A stretch of DNA of 64,000 nt. Origin: Patiria pectinifera (taxonomy: Eukaryota > Echinodermata > Asteroidea > Valvatida > Asterinidae). Positions 1 to 37,060 of the stretch are shown piece after piece (within the stretch, counting starts at the first letter, position 1; each line of letters starts with the position of its first letter). The position numbers and the translations under genes are program-made. Location: the NCBI GenBank assembly GCA_029964075.1, contig CM057129.1, positions 11,337,430 to 11,401,429 on the forward strand, read 5' to 3'. The notes under the pieces were generated by a model. It did no database searches, had not been told where the DNA came from, and saw only the letters and a program-made list of their open reading frames with translations.

Positions 1-760
1 TTATATTTCAGTTTCAAATTAAACTTAAGAAATTGTCGATAAAAGTATCCATAAAAGTTCTGAAAGTTAGTATTAATTAGTCATGCATACATGTTGATTA
101 GGGTTGTTCATCTTCCTTTTAAAGGGAATGTACATCATTGGCTTTTGCTGTAGTTTTCAGAAATTAACTATTTGAGGGGTTAGTATAATAGATGAAATAT
201 TGTTACTCTGACAAGTTTGAAGTTTTGTGTTCCAAAATGCTGGAAAAACCAGGAAAAACAAAAATGTTCAAGTAGTCTGGTTCCATGACTCCACTAAAGA
301 TGAAATGAATCAATTTATTGATGCCGGAAAATTGTAAGGTAAGGAAACCAGTCTAACTGGCAAGCACCTGTTTATGAATATGTAACCAATAGCAAACAAA
401 ATTTGGACTGAAAAAAAAATGGTAAATTTGGAGCAGTACATGTAGTTGAAAATAGTTAGGTTATTCCAATGGTGGTCGGCCGACCACCGTTGGAAATTTA
501 TACAAAATACCACTTTTCTTGAAAATGACTTCACACCCGGTGCCATAATTTTACAGGATGCTTTAGACTTTCATTTACCAACATCCTGTTAAGGTATTTC
601 ATACAAATTTGGTAGTTTTGTTTTTCGATGTTTGCAAATGTTGTATTTTCCCTTTAAACTTGAAAAATTGTCGATAAAAGTATCCATCAAGTTATGAAAG
701 TTAGTATCAAGTAGTAATGCATACATGTTGAAAAGGGCTGTGCATCCTCCTTTAAAAAAA
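1..760. repeat. Direct repeat pair flanking another repeat unit
   Basis: Bases about 25-130 and 650-755 share a diverged direct repeat (core AATTGTCGATAAAAGTATCC, then GCATACATGTTGA further on). Between them lies 340-657, described separately. I found no coding exon of the receptor here. Confidence 0.6.
340..657 (+). repeat. Dispersed repeat, inverted relative to 10826-11130
   Basis: This segment matches the reverse complement of 10826-11130 along its whole length. Shared blocks include ATTTTACAGGATGCTTT and GATGTTTGCAAATGTTGTAT, and both copies contain a local palindrome around GTTGG/CCAAC. Confidence 0.7.
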
Positions 761-1231
761 AAACCCCGAAGTTTGGATGAGAAACTAGTGTTTTCTAATT
801 GGCCTTATCGTCACAATCGTATCGTACTGTGGCAAAATAAGGAATGTCCCCCAAAACCATGTTTTAAGTAAGCACTGCCTGAAGTGGGATTAACTAAAAA
901 AATCATGTTAAAATCAATATTGTTTTTTTCTTATTTTTGTGTATCCAAGACTCACACTATGCATTTTTGTTCGGAAAAAAATATCCCCAAAAGTTGGAAA
1001 CTGAAGAACGTTTTCCACTGCCGTTGGCGGCGCAATGCGTATTTCTTTTTTCAAAGCCTTTTTCTCGACGTTTGGCGGGACACTGTTGAAGTTCCTGTGG
1101 CATATTTTTGGGAAATTTTTAGCTACATAAATAAATTTAGTATCAATGGAAAGCCAATGATATGCGCTTTAACATGATGTACGTAACTTGAAAAATCAGA
1201 CGTGGGGGTTATTTACTCACTATGATATGGC

Positions 1232-1496
1232 CAAGGGGCGGATCCAGGGGGGGAGCCAAAGGGGGCCATGACCCCCCCCCCCCCCCCCAAACGAAATCAT
1301 TTTTAAAATTTTTTTTATGTGACATCGCAATAAAGGCAGGCAATGAGTACACCACCATCTTTTCCTCAAAAAAACATTGGTTAAAGTGGTCAGAATTGTT
1401 TCTAGAATCCAAAAAATTTTCCCCGAACCCCACGCCGTAATTTTTTTGACCCACTTTTTTGGCCCCCCCAAAAATTGTGTTCTGGATCCGCCCTTG
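1232..1496. mobile_element. hAT-type MITE with intact 8-bp target-site duplication
   Basis: Termini CAAGGGGCGGATCCAG and CTGGATCCGCCCTTG are inverted repeats of each other. The element is flanked by the perfect direct repeat GATATGGC at 1224-1231 and 1497-1504. An 8-bp duplication is characteristic of the hAT superfamily. The 265-bp interior, with long C and T runs, has no transposase. Confidence 0.82.
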
Positions 1497-2169
1497 GATA
1501 TGGCAGGTCGTCTTTGTTTAGACTGAATCCGATATTGTACCGACTTAGTAAAATGTAATGTGCAAGGTGAAATATGACTCATACATGAGCTTTAAATAAT
1601 TCTAAAAAAACATTGTAACAAATAACATGCATGTACGTCAGATGTAGACCTAGTTTTAAAATCTCCAATACCCAGAAACGGAAATGTCAACTATAAAATA
1701 TGGATGTTTTGGATGAGCCAAAGTCATGCATATTTAATACGCTTCTCACACTTGAGTATTGATCTGAAAAAAGACCTGCGCAAATGTCAAATGCCTATTA
1801 AAAAGCGGCCAGGTATTTATGCAGATTGTTTCATTGTATTTTTACCAACGTGTAGAAAAAGTCTAAATATAAATTAGTCTGATGACAAAGCATGAATTCC
1901 AGGTATTCAGATGTGTATTTGTGTCAGCTGGCGGGTAACGTTTATTCGGACAAACACCTTTTGTAAACACTGACGGAACACTTCCTTCGGTGTAGTGTAG
2001 GTTCGCAGATTGTCTCTATTGACTTTTGCTTCGATTAGCTCTTTATAGTGTCTGTGTTTGCCTAACGGCAATTTTTGTCATTGATCAATTCCCACTTACA
2101 ATTCCAACATTTGATGGGTTCAGAGTAATCTATGTAACAGACCCTATGCAAGCAGATTCGGTGCTTAAT

Positions 2170-2530
2170 TATGCACAAAAGACTTGTGTCTTGACCTTGA
2201 GATTCTGACTATTCAGCAGGTCTTCGGTGTAGCTGTTGTCATGTCATAGACATCTATAATAAAACACGACATCTTTAATTCTTTGACGTTGTAAATTGAG
2301 CAAACAAATGCTGCCGTCACGCGCTCTGTAACGATTTGTTACGCGATGCGCCAAGCTTGGAGCCAATGTGGTGTCTATTAATAGGTTTTGTAGATCTCTA
2401 TGCCTGGCCGATGTTATACTTTACAAAAGCACTGCATCTGAATTGACCAATCAACGACTTAGTCAAGATTTTGGAATGAAATGACGTCACGATTTAGTAG
2501 TAAAGTCGACTCTGATTGGCTGGCGCGCAG
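2170..2530. repeat. CCAAT/CRE-carrying repeat, copy 1
   Basis: Diverged copy of a repeat also found at 7573-7945 and 53183-53515. Shared order: GAATTGACCAATCA, a TTTTGGAATGAAATGACGTC block with the full CRE palindrome TGACGTCA (2482-2489), then GATTGGCTGGCGCGC. Confidence 0.7.
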
Positions 2531-2669
2531 GAGGTTGTTGTGCGTGTGGTGCGTACTGCGCAATTTGGCCGGTGTAGCGTGAATTTAGGGCTCTATGAAA
2601 TACAAACTCATATCACATGCCTAAATGTAAGTGAAGATTGTAAACGCTCAACCAATAAAAGGGTAAGGG

Positions 2670-2835
2670 ACCAGCTTTCATGGGAGTCCAAATTTTATTT
2701 GACACCAGAAAAGTGTTTAAAGCCAGCCAGTTAGTGTTTTATCAACCGTTTAAAACCACCCACGTGACGGGCTCTCGACCAATAGGAATGAGTAAGCTGT
2801 CTCAGGTACTGGTAATGATGAATACAGGATTAAAA
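2670..2835 (+). repeat. Dispersed repeat with an inverted copy at 14150-14260
   Basis: The stretch containing ATCAACCGTTTAAAACC and CTCGACCAATAGGAATG matches the reverse complement of 14150-14260 inside the receptor gene. Nothing else is recognised between 1505 and 3114. Confidence 0.6.
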
Positions 2836-3114
2836 TTTTCCTCAAACGTCAGTACATGTACTTCAGCATGAGTGAAATATTTTAGAAGGACAGGAAAGTT
2901 AGTTAGGCACAGTCTTCAAATTTCCAGCGGATTTGAAAACGTCACCGATTCAGTTTTTGATTTTACAATGTAAGTTCTTTGAATTTGTCTTCTTAACTGT
3001 TTGCTTAACATTTGGTGCACATTGAAATTTGTATAATCCATCATGAATTAAGTGAAAGATGCAACTAAGATCAAATTAACTAAATGTCGAACCTAATTTA
3101 TTTGTGTTTTACAG

Positions 3115-29086
<25,972 letters not shown>

Positions 29087-29318
29087 GTAAAACACATCAG
29101 GGACAATTGTCAATATGGTTATGATTTTCCAAATTAAGAATGTGTCTTGTGCGCTGGTTCGTTGGTATATATCTAGTACCCAGACTTCTCTGGCTCTTAA
29201 ACATATAAAAAAAAAGCTTAAATCAATGATTGACTTTTGGTTATGTACAATGTAATGGCCATTTTTTTTTTCAAGTTTGTTCTTAAATTCTTAAAAAAAG
29301 TGTTGTTTAATTACTAGC

Positions 29319-29324
29319 AATAAA
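29319..29324 (+). promoter_or_regulatory. Candidate polyadenylation signal of the receptor gene
   Basis: First AATAAA after the stop at 29086, giving a 3' UTR of roughly 250 bases. Position and motif are the only support. Confidence 0.5.
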
Positions 29325-29339
29325 AAACGTTATTAAACT

Positions 29340-30510
29340 TTTCAGTGAGACATTGACCAAACTAGACCAGGCCATGTTCAGTTAATGTACATGTGGCCTG
29401 ACAATGAGTCATTTTTTCACTAGGTAGACTGGTTTCGTACCCCTGTTAGTGAAGATCATGTGGGGATCCGGAACCAGTCTCCTCCCAGGGCGGATTCATT
29501 TGTGTGAACAAGTAACCTTTTTTTTGGTAACAATCAAAAGTCAAAAAGTCAATGTTGTTGACTGAAAAAAAAAGTGAATATGTTAAAGAGAATGGATGGT
29601 ACATCTTATAAGGGCCTATCATATATTTCTTTTTTTTCCAGGGTACTTGCGCGCAGAGTTCATATTGCAGGCTACATACATGTAATTAAGGGGAATGGTG
29701 TAACGAGGGTTAAACTTCTAGGGGGAACCTGGGATGAACCAATTTTTTTCAAGGGGGTCACTGAAGGCAAGAGATATGTTGTTTTGTGCAATTCAAGATT
29801 TTTAAATCGTGGGCATGTGCCACGTGCCCCCCCCCCCCTTATTTACGCCACTACATAAGGGCTGTCACTCCTAGTCATGTTCCCAACCTTCTCTTTCTGA
29901 GGTTTGGAGTGAAATGGAGTTAGACCAGGAACAAGCCTACTTACCTTAATTCGTGCGCATTGTGTTATTATTAAGCCCTGTTTTCTTGTGTTGGCTTAGA
30001 TTTGCAAAATTGATATATGATAACTAAAACAAAAACATCTTGCTTTCATTATTTTGGTGTACAATACAACCATCTCCAACGTTACCACAATTAAATGGTG
30101 TGATAGAGTTTTATAAATAGCTGGAAGAAACAAGTTATTGAAACAATGCAGTAAAGATAAAGTTGCATCATTGTGCTCTTGAACAAATTCGATTTATTTC
30201 TATAAATAAATGTTCAACTTGTTTGTTTTATTCCAACCAAAACAACCTCCCTTTTGCCCTTTTGTTTTAGACATCTGCCAAAAAAGGGTTTGCCCTGCTT
30301 TGCGAGTAGACTGGCTCCCAGTCCATACATTATCGATACTGATTGTGGGGCAGGAACCAGCCTACCATGCAAGAAGGGAATTATTTTCTAGCAGCCAATA
30401 ATTCGAAATTGTATAGTAATAATTCAATATCTAAACATGGGCTGATGTTTTTCGATCCATGTCTCATTCAAAAGTGAATAACTTTTGTGTTGCTAGAAAT
30501 TATTCTGACA
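29340..30510. other. Intergenic, nothing recognised
   Basis: Downstream of the receptor gene. AT-rich, with one poly-C tract at about 29827-29839 and no supported gene or clear repeat. Confidence 0.6.
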
Positions 30511-30514
30511 ACAC

Positions 30515-30568
30515 AATAGATCCCTTTTTCTAAATTGCTATTAAGCAATTTAGAAAAAGGAATCTATT
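30515..30568. repeat. Strong short hairpin
   Basis: Arms AATAGATCCCTTTTTCTAAA and TTTAGAAAAAGGAATCTATT pair, continuing inward as TTGCT/AGCAA. The stem is about 25 bp with one internal mismatch region and a loop of a few bases. Confidence 0.8.
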
Positions 30569-30910
30569 TGCGAGATGAATCTCCCAAATACCACAGGGAA
30601 TGCAACTTTAAGAAAACAAAATTCCACATTAGTATATTGTCAGAAGAACCATTCTACATTGTATTGTGTTGGAAATCGATCATTGCTTTATCGTCTTTTA
30701 TCGTGACAAGCAGCTGTACGTGTTGTGTGAAATAGATACCACAAAGAAAACCAAAGTTTTGTGACTTTCAAAGTCTTTCTGTGACAAATGACAAAAGAAA
30801 CTATTCGTTGTTGTGAGTGTTAAATGAATAATGTGAGCGTTTGCATAAAGCATTTAAAAAACAAGAAGGAAAACTTAAAGGCAGATGATTTCTAAAATAT
30901 ATTTTTCTTT

Positions 30911-31160
30911 CTTGTGAAATAACCTTTTTTCAGCTGCAGATGTCCAATTGTTTTAATAGTTCCGCGTATGTACATGTCAATGTGTACTGCAGATTTATAT
31001 TTGCACCAAAGGTGCAGTATTTGAGGTTTCTAAGAGATTTGATTTGTCCGTGTGAAATAACCTGTTTTCACCTGCAGATGTTCGAATGTCTTAATTGTTG
31101 CGAGCATTTATGTGTACTGCAGATTTATATTTGCACCAAAGGTGCAGTGTTTGAGGTTAT
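30911..31160 (+). repeat. Two-copy tandem repeat of about 145 bp
   Basis: GTGAAATAACC...TTTTCA.CTGCAGATGT...GTGTACTGCAGATTTATA...TTGCACCAAAGGTGCAGT occurs twice, at about 30914 and 31050. The palindrome TTTGCACCAAAGGTGCA sits in each. Confidence 0.8.
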
Positions 31161-31375
31161 ATTTCCTCGCGATAAAATAGACATATATATTATGAATATA
31201 TATTTTGCGTTGTTTTTGGTATTGCGGGTTGAAGAACACTGATCAGAATAGTTGATTAAAAATAACCCTCCAAAATTGAACAAGTAGTTTGGCATTGTTT
31301 TGAAGCATTCTGGGGTGTGTTCAATAGTGCAATACGTATGCCATTCTCACATACCTTCAACGATGAAGGTATACA

Positions 31376-31766
31376 TTAGGCGTGTTCAAGTAGTGCGACT
31401 AGTCGACTACACGCCAAAGCTGAAACGCATTGGTAGTCACGACTATCAATTTCCAAATAGTCGACTAGGTGTTATGCCGGGACTAGTTGTTCTGCCGCGA
31501 ATAGTCATTCCGCTATGCCGCATGCAACTAGCGGTTGTGCCGTGATCTTTTCCCCGCGACGTTGTAGTCGTACCGCGGCACTGCACTGTACCGGTACCGG
31601 TAAGTCTGAAACAATCTACACAGTCCATGAATTTTGCTTGCGTAAGCGCAGCACGCGCTGACAGTCCCACTGGCTAAATAAATAACGTGATGCTCATCGC
31701 GACTAGTCGCAACGTTTTATCACAACTGGTCGTGAATATCGATATTCACTAGTTGCCCACGCCTAA
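31376..31766. mobile_element. MITE with TATACA target duplication
   Basis: Ends TTAGGCGTGTTCAAGTAGTG and CACTAGTTGCCCACGCCTAA are inverted repeats (17 of 20). TATACA stands directly on both sides (31370-31375 and 31767-31772). The interior is full of CGACTAGTCG-like palindromes. Confidence 0.82.
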
Positions 31767-31772
31767 TATACA

Positions 31773-33740
31773 GGGATTCCCAGTTCTGGTACAATGTATA
31801 CGTATAGCACTATTGAATGTGCCACAGGTCTACAAGCCTGTGGAATACCAAACTTGAATTTGTGTCTGTTAAACAAGTTCTGGAATTTACTACCTTACGG
31901 AGAGATGAACACAATAGGGAACAAAAGATTGTATACGTCTCCAGAAGAACATTTCTATAGATGAATAAGTCTCCACAAGAATTTCACGAAATAGATATAT
32001 GGATTTTACTCAAAAACTAGGAATTTCCAAGGTAGGTTGATCGGTCGCAAATGGAAGAGTTTTAGAAAAGGGATATTTAGTCCAAATTTCAGCCCAGGAA
32101 ATTAATTCTGGTTAAAATAAGAGCATTTTGAAACTTCAATTTCACACTCGAAAACTTTACTACACGAGAACAAAGAAATGTCTCCACAGGAATACAAATT
32201 CCAGAATGGGTGGGGGTAGGGGTGTTATGGGGAGGGTAGGGTAGGGTTGGGGGTTAGGGTGGGTTGGAAGGAGTGGGTCATGTCAATGGGGTGGGGTCAG
32301 AATGGAACAGGGATGGAGTTTTATATCAGACATGACGTAGTGCCTGTGTACAGTAGGGTACCTTTTTGTTTTAAAAACAGTAGAGATTTATTTTGTTTAT
32401 AGGGTTGTCACATACTAATGTAAAGTTAACTCTATAAAACTGTAAACAAATGTAGGCTCTTAAAAAAATGCACAAAGGGATGTACAGACAAATGCTGATC
32501 TACAATGGAAACCAGTTTTGCTTTGAGTGATGTGGCATTTGAATTATTATATATTTTCAATTGTTGCTTTTGATTCTAGAGCGAGATATATTTATAAACA
32601 ATGAAATATGTTGTAGCATATTTTTGTTGTACATAATTATACAAATGATTAATGATTAAAGAATGGTAGCAGAAAAGAATTACATTATGTTATAACAAAT
32701 ATACATCACAGCGTTGGTATAGTGAATAGGTGACACGCCATATAACTTATTTATGTTATTCCATGTTTGTTATCATTACTTTGACTGTACAGTTCTTTAT
32801 TTAATTCCTTCCTGAAATGGTTTGAAAAGCTTGACGTTAATTTGTTTGAATGGGCTTCCCTTCTGTAAATAAAATGCAACGGTTCCAATGCAATTCGAAT
32901 CGTAGAGTTAGATTGTGCTCAAGTATGCACGCTGTAATATAAAACACAGGCATTTCGCTTTAAAATACATGTACTTGTAGGCAACTTGGTGTGGATAGCT
33001 ATATATATAACTACATATATAATAATTACCCTGGATTGGACATTTAAGAGACATCCCCATAGACTTGTGCACAATTCTTTTTCAAACTTAAATGTGCCCT
33101 AACCCAAAAGTCCCTTGTCCTTTTCCCACGAATTTCGGTATGTTTACTAATTAGACCACGAGCACCAAATATAGGAGCAACTACTCATGCTTGCAAGCCA
33201 ATCCGCGCACCTGAAATTGCCTTGTGTTGTAATAGCGTAGGTAGTTAATAGTTTCACTTCTAGTATTCTGTAGACTGACTATATTATTGTAGACTAAAAG
33301 GGTTCAGTATGCACTGTTAGTAGTATACTTTTGTAGTCGTGTTCATTGCACTTGAGATATATATTTAACGGAGATGGGTAAAATGTACACTATTTTCAAG
33401 ACAAAATTCCTTGCACCACCCCCCCCCCCTAAGAAAAAATAATAATAATAAAACTACGCCTGTACTTTATGTAAAGTTCATTTATTGGTAATACAATGAT
33501 GCTGTGGATATTATATTGTTATCATAAATGTTCTTACTTAAGTTATTTACTGATGCTGAAGTGTATTTATTGCCGTGTTTATTGCAGTTAGCGGCCCATT
33601 TGGTGTACGCGTGTGTGAACATTGCCTCGATAAAATCCCTTTATGTTGGAAAATAAAATGTAAATAATATATTCAAATGCCTTGAGTGTTTTTGTTTAAA
33701 ATGCATATTTTGAATGCAGAAAGAACAACAGTTGATCTCA
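31773..33740. other. Intergenic, low-complexity patches only
   Basis: Includes a G-rich tract at 32208-32285 (GGGTAGGGTTGGGGGTTAGGG type) and the second copy of the 22177 repeat at 33022-33175. No exon signals found. Confidence 0.6.
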
Positions 33741-33749
33741 GAGTTTGCT

Positions 33750-33951
33750 GGCTGACTGGCTAGTTGCTTGCTGGCTGGCTTGCTCCCCGGAAGTCTGGCT
33801 GCTGGTTGGCTGGCTTGCTGGCTGGCTGGTTTGCTGGCTGATTGGCTGGCTGGTTGCTGGCTGGCTGGCTGGATCGCCGGTTGGCTGGCTGGTTGGCTGT
33901 TTGGTTGGCTGGCTGGTTGGATGGCTGATAGGCTGGCTGGCTGGCTGGTTG

Positions 33952-33990
<39 letters not shown>

Positions 33991-34060
33991 CCCCAATTGG
34001 CTGGTTGGTCGGCTGGCTGCCTGTCGGGCTTCCTGGCCGGCTGGTGGGCTGCCTGGCGGT
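33750..34060. repeat. Degenerate TGGC/CTGG tetranucleotide array
   Basis: About 310 bp of CTGG repeats with scattered substitutions. All six frames stay open because of the composition, which creates false Leu/Ala/Gly/Trp-rich and Ser/Gln/Pro/Ala-rich reading frames. Confidence 0.92.
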
Positions 34061-34754
34061 AAAGCACTCCTACTGGTACCGATAAAAATAGCGGTACCGC
34101 TAGTATCACCGGCGGTTTAATAATAAGATCCTCCCTTTATATCCAAAATGTTGCAGGACCTAGCATGGGTACACATGTATTAAGCTGAAGGCCCTATTGG
34201 CGGCTATCTTGGATATCTCAATTTCTCCAAGGATGCCGAGGTGGCGTCATCCAGATTCGGAATCATGTTAGGTCTCAAAGCCTATACAAAGATTGTGTGA
34301 ATGGTAAAACTGGGTTATCGGGTTGGCCTTTGGACTCGATCTAGAAGTCGATTCTAGTGTAACAGCACGCGCCAAAGATTGCGTCCCCTTCGCTTTGATG
34401 ATATTGTACTTCTAATAGCCGATGGGAATTTGTCAGCGTTACAAACATTCGCCGCCATCTGTGCTACTAATCAGTTTACCGCCGTTCGAACAACGTTACC
34501 GTTATCATGGTCGCGTGTATGTGTTGTCAACCGTGGCTCATAAGTTCTCACGAAGTGAGATAGAAACTTTGCCTTAATCAGTTCCTTTTGTTTCTTGGCC
34601 AATTCGTATCTTTTTGTCTTAAATCGTGTCTTCGTTGAAGATAGTTAGTTATTCAAATTCATCGTCTCTTTATTCAAACGATTTTTCACTATGATTAGAC
34701 ACGCGTGTAATTTCAATCACCGTAGCCAAGTAATTCCTTCAAACGATGATGCAT

Positions 34755-34860
34755 GATTGACAGCGCGCAGGGGCCAATCACAAGCAGGGCCGAGTTGCTC
34801 AGTCACTGCTCTGGGAATCGATTTCAATATTTAAGACACGAACGGCGCTCTGCTCTTCAG
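34755..34860 (+). promoter_or_regulatory. Promoter of C1q gene A
   Basis: Contains TTGACAGCGCGCAGGGGCC, a CCAAT box at 34774-34778 and a TATA-like TATTTAAG at 34828-34835. The same elements, in the same order and at almost the same spacing, occur before gene C (57361-57470), while surrounding DNA is more diverged. Confidence 0.75.
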
Positions 34861-34932
34861 AACGACCGTGCAGCTCGCTTCATCTTTAGACGATAATCTG
34901 AGAGAAGTGACTGCAAAAACAAAACTTGCTCG
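34858..34932 (+). other. C1q gene A, non-coding exon 1 (5' end approximate)
   Basis: The start is placed about 25-30 bp after the TATA-like element. The 3' end is the donor ACTTGCTCG|GTAAGT. It aligns with 57460-57549 of gene C, which ends TTTACTCG|GTGAGT. Confidence 0.65.
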
Positions 34933-36250
34933 GTAAGTGTTTGAAAAAAATTGTGTTTTTCCCCTAGGAAAAAGTTGCACAGTTTTCGCACAGTTTTTTT
35001 TTTTAATCAACGTAGGATTTAGAATGTGAAGGTTAGTGCTGACAGTTGTTTTGCCCTTTATATGCTTGTGTCTCAAGCGTACAAAAAGGGGGAAAATCAA
35101 GCATACTACCGCACTGGTTGTTTGGACTGAGAATTAGAAAACACGTTTATTTTATGAACACGATTTCATTTGATACTGATCTAGCTCGCGTGGCTCTGAT
35201 ACTAATACAAGCTTTCTAACAGACAAACCAGCGCGCTGAGTTCCGATCCTCGCCATGTTGGTTCCACAATTTTATACATGTAGTTACATTCAAACATTGT
35301 TGAATAAAAGTGAGACTATATTCAGAATACACTCTGTGCACTTTTCTCTTTAGGGGCGAAGTTTCAAACGGACACAATGCACACAGTTTTCTTTATTGTC
35401 TTATCTAGATGTATTCAGCTGAATGTAGATTTCGTGTATGTATGACGTGGATGTTTGAACAAATCTTTCGGCCATTTTATACTCTGCTGTTAACAGTTTT
35501 AAGCTCAGGTTCTGTACGAATTCAGTCTTGTTTGCAGGAAGGGGGCCACTCAGCATACAACTTGGATTCTGTTCAATATTTTTGGATTCAGCGAGAGTGG
35601 TATTGGGTGTAACATTTGGAATATTTTGGCAGTGCGGTTGACACAGATTTTACAAATCCTCAATACATTCGGAGACACATTCGATTGACAAACAGAACGT
35701 GGCTATTGCTATTTTAAAAATTGTACTGACGCCGATATCTGTGTATTTTCTCTCAATACTTAATAGCCTTGTTTTGCTAGTCATCCTAAACATCCAGCCA
35801 ACATTTCTATCCGATAAAATTAATAGTTTTAGTTATCGTTCGACAAAGGTTTTGTCTGTTTAGTGGTTGGGCCGATTTTCTGGACACCGTGACTTCATTT
35901 TGACAGTTTTGTCGGTGTAATTACAAAAGCGAAATTGACGCAGATAATCTCTACTTTTTCTCTCAAGGTTTAACAGGCTCGTGTTGCATCCCAGTCAGGC
36001 TTAACATCGTGCCAACATTTTAATCCAATAGAATAAATCGTCAAAGCTGTTGGTGAATTGAACGCAAACACAATCACTAGAGTCTAACAATAATCAATCC
36101 GAATCACATTTCACCCAACTGAAAATCTTACATATTAATTTGTGTTGCACAATTGAAATGTAGCTGATATATGCCTCACACCATCAGCTCCCAAGTTATC
36201 CCTAAACGAATTCAATAACATTTTGCTCATTTTCGCTTTATTAATTTCAG

Positions 36251-36312
36251 CCAGCAATCTGCTCGAGTGTTGAAGACTCCTTTCCGGACAGATTTAAGAA
36301 AGCTACAGTAAG
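36251..36312 (+). other. C1q gene A, non-coding exon 2
   Basis: Acceptor TTAATTTCAG and donor GTGAGC. It shares CCAGCAATCTGCTC and GACAGATTTAAGA-like sequence with gene C exon 59091-59140. Confidence 0.7.
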
Positions 36313-37060
36313 GTGAGCTTTCGTAGTAAAGGAATGTTTTTAAGAAACTGTGGCGTAGAAAGGTGATTTTTGTTGGGGTAGACTTCAACAAGGGCACACT
36401 CCTTATCCATGCCGAAAGGAAAACGATTAAAGCTTTCACCGGTCATCCAACCTCCATAAAATCGAAGCTGAAATGAGGGAGGGCAGAGGGGTTAGGCTGG
36501 ACACCATCTTCCTCTGAGGGCGCTTAATTGGGCGATCGTGGACACTATCGGACAATATGGGGCGCTCTTTATAGCGGTACAATTGCCAACGTTCGCGCGA
36601 CGTTCACAAAACAGCAGTTGTGAAAAAAATGGTGCTCGTGAAACACGTGCACAACATTTTTGCTGGGCAAAAATACCCCTTTAGCTCTAAACACTTATCC
36701 CTCACCCAAGCTGCGACGACACTAAGAAATCAAAACTTTATCGTACGCCAAACTAGATCCTTTGCCAATCATTCAAATGAGTCAAAAGGCGGATTCGTTT
36801 AAAGTATTCGGCGACTACTAACACCAAAATATTTTCCATTTTCGTACACGGTCAATAAATATTGTGTTCAGTAATGGGAAGCTTCAAGAGAATCTTTTCG
36901 AACTTGATCAGTTAATTTTGAAGACGTGAAATCTTCCCATACTCATGTGCGTTGTTTTTGCAAGCGACGACAACCTTTTATATTTAAGTCTTATACATGC
37001 CACTTCAATATTTTTCCATCGTCTTCCCCCTTGAGTGCCCATATTTTTTTCTGTTTACAG

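Noticed and set aside
2026-2208. Hydrophobic frame resembling a signal peptide for the receptor
   Set aside because: It begins with TTG, not ATG, overlaps the CCAAT/CRE repeat and has no donor in a compatible phase; the receptor start is more likely upstream of the window.
33738-34109. Long open frames on both strands (Ser/Gln/Pro/Ala-rich and Leu/Ala/Gly/Trp-rich)
   Set aside because: Produced by the CTGG tetranucleotide array, which is open in all frames; no start context or splice structure.
36926-37060. In-frame N-terminal extension of gene A (45 more residues)
   Set aside because: It lies before the acceptor CTGTTTACAG; gene C has its signal peptide directly after the matching acceptor, and the extension would bury the signal peptide.
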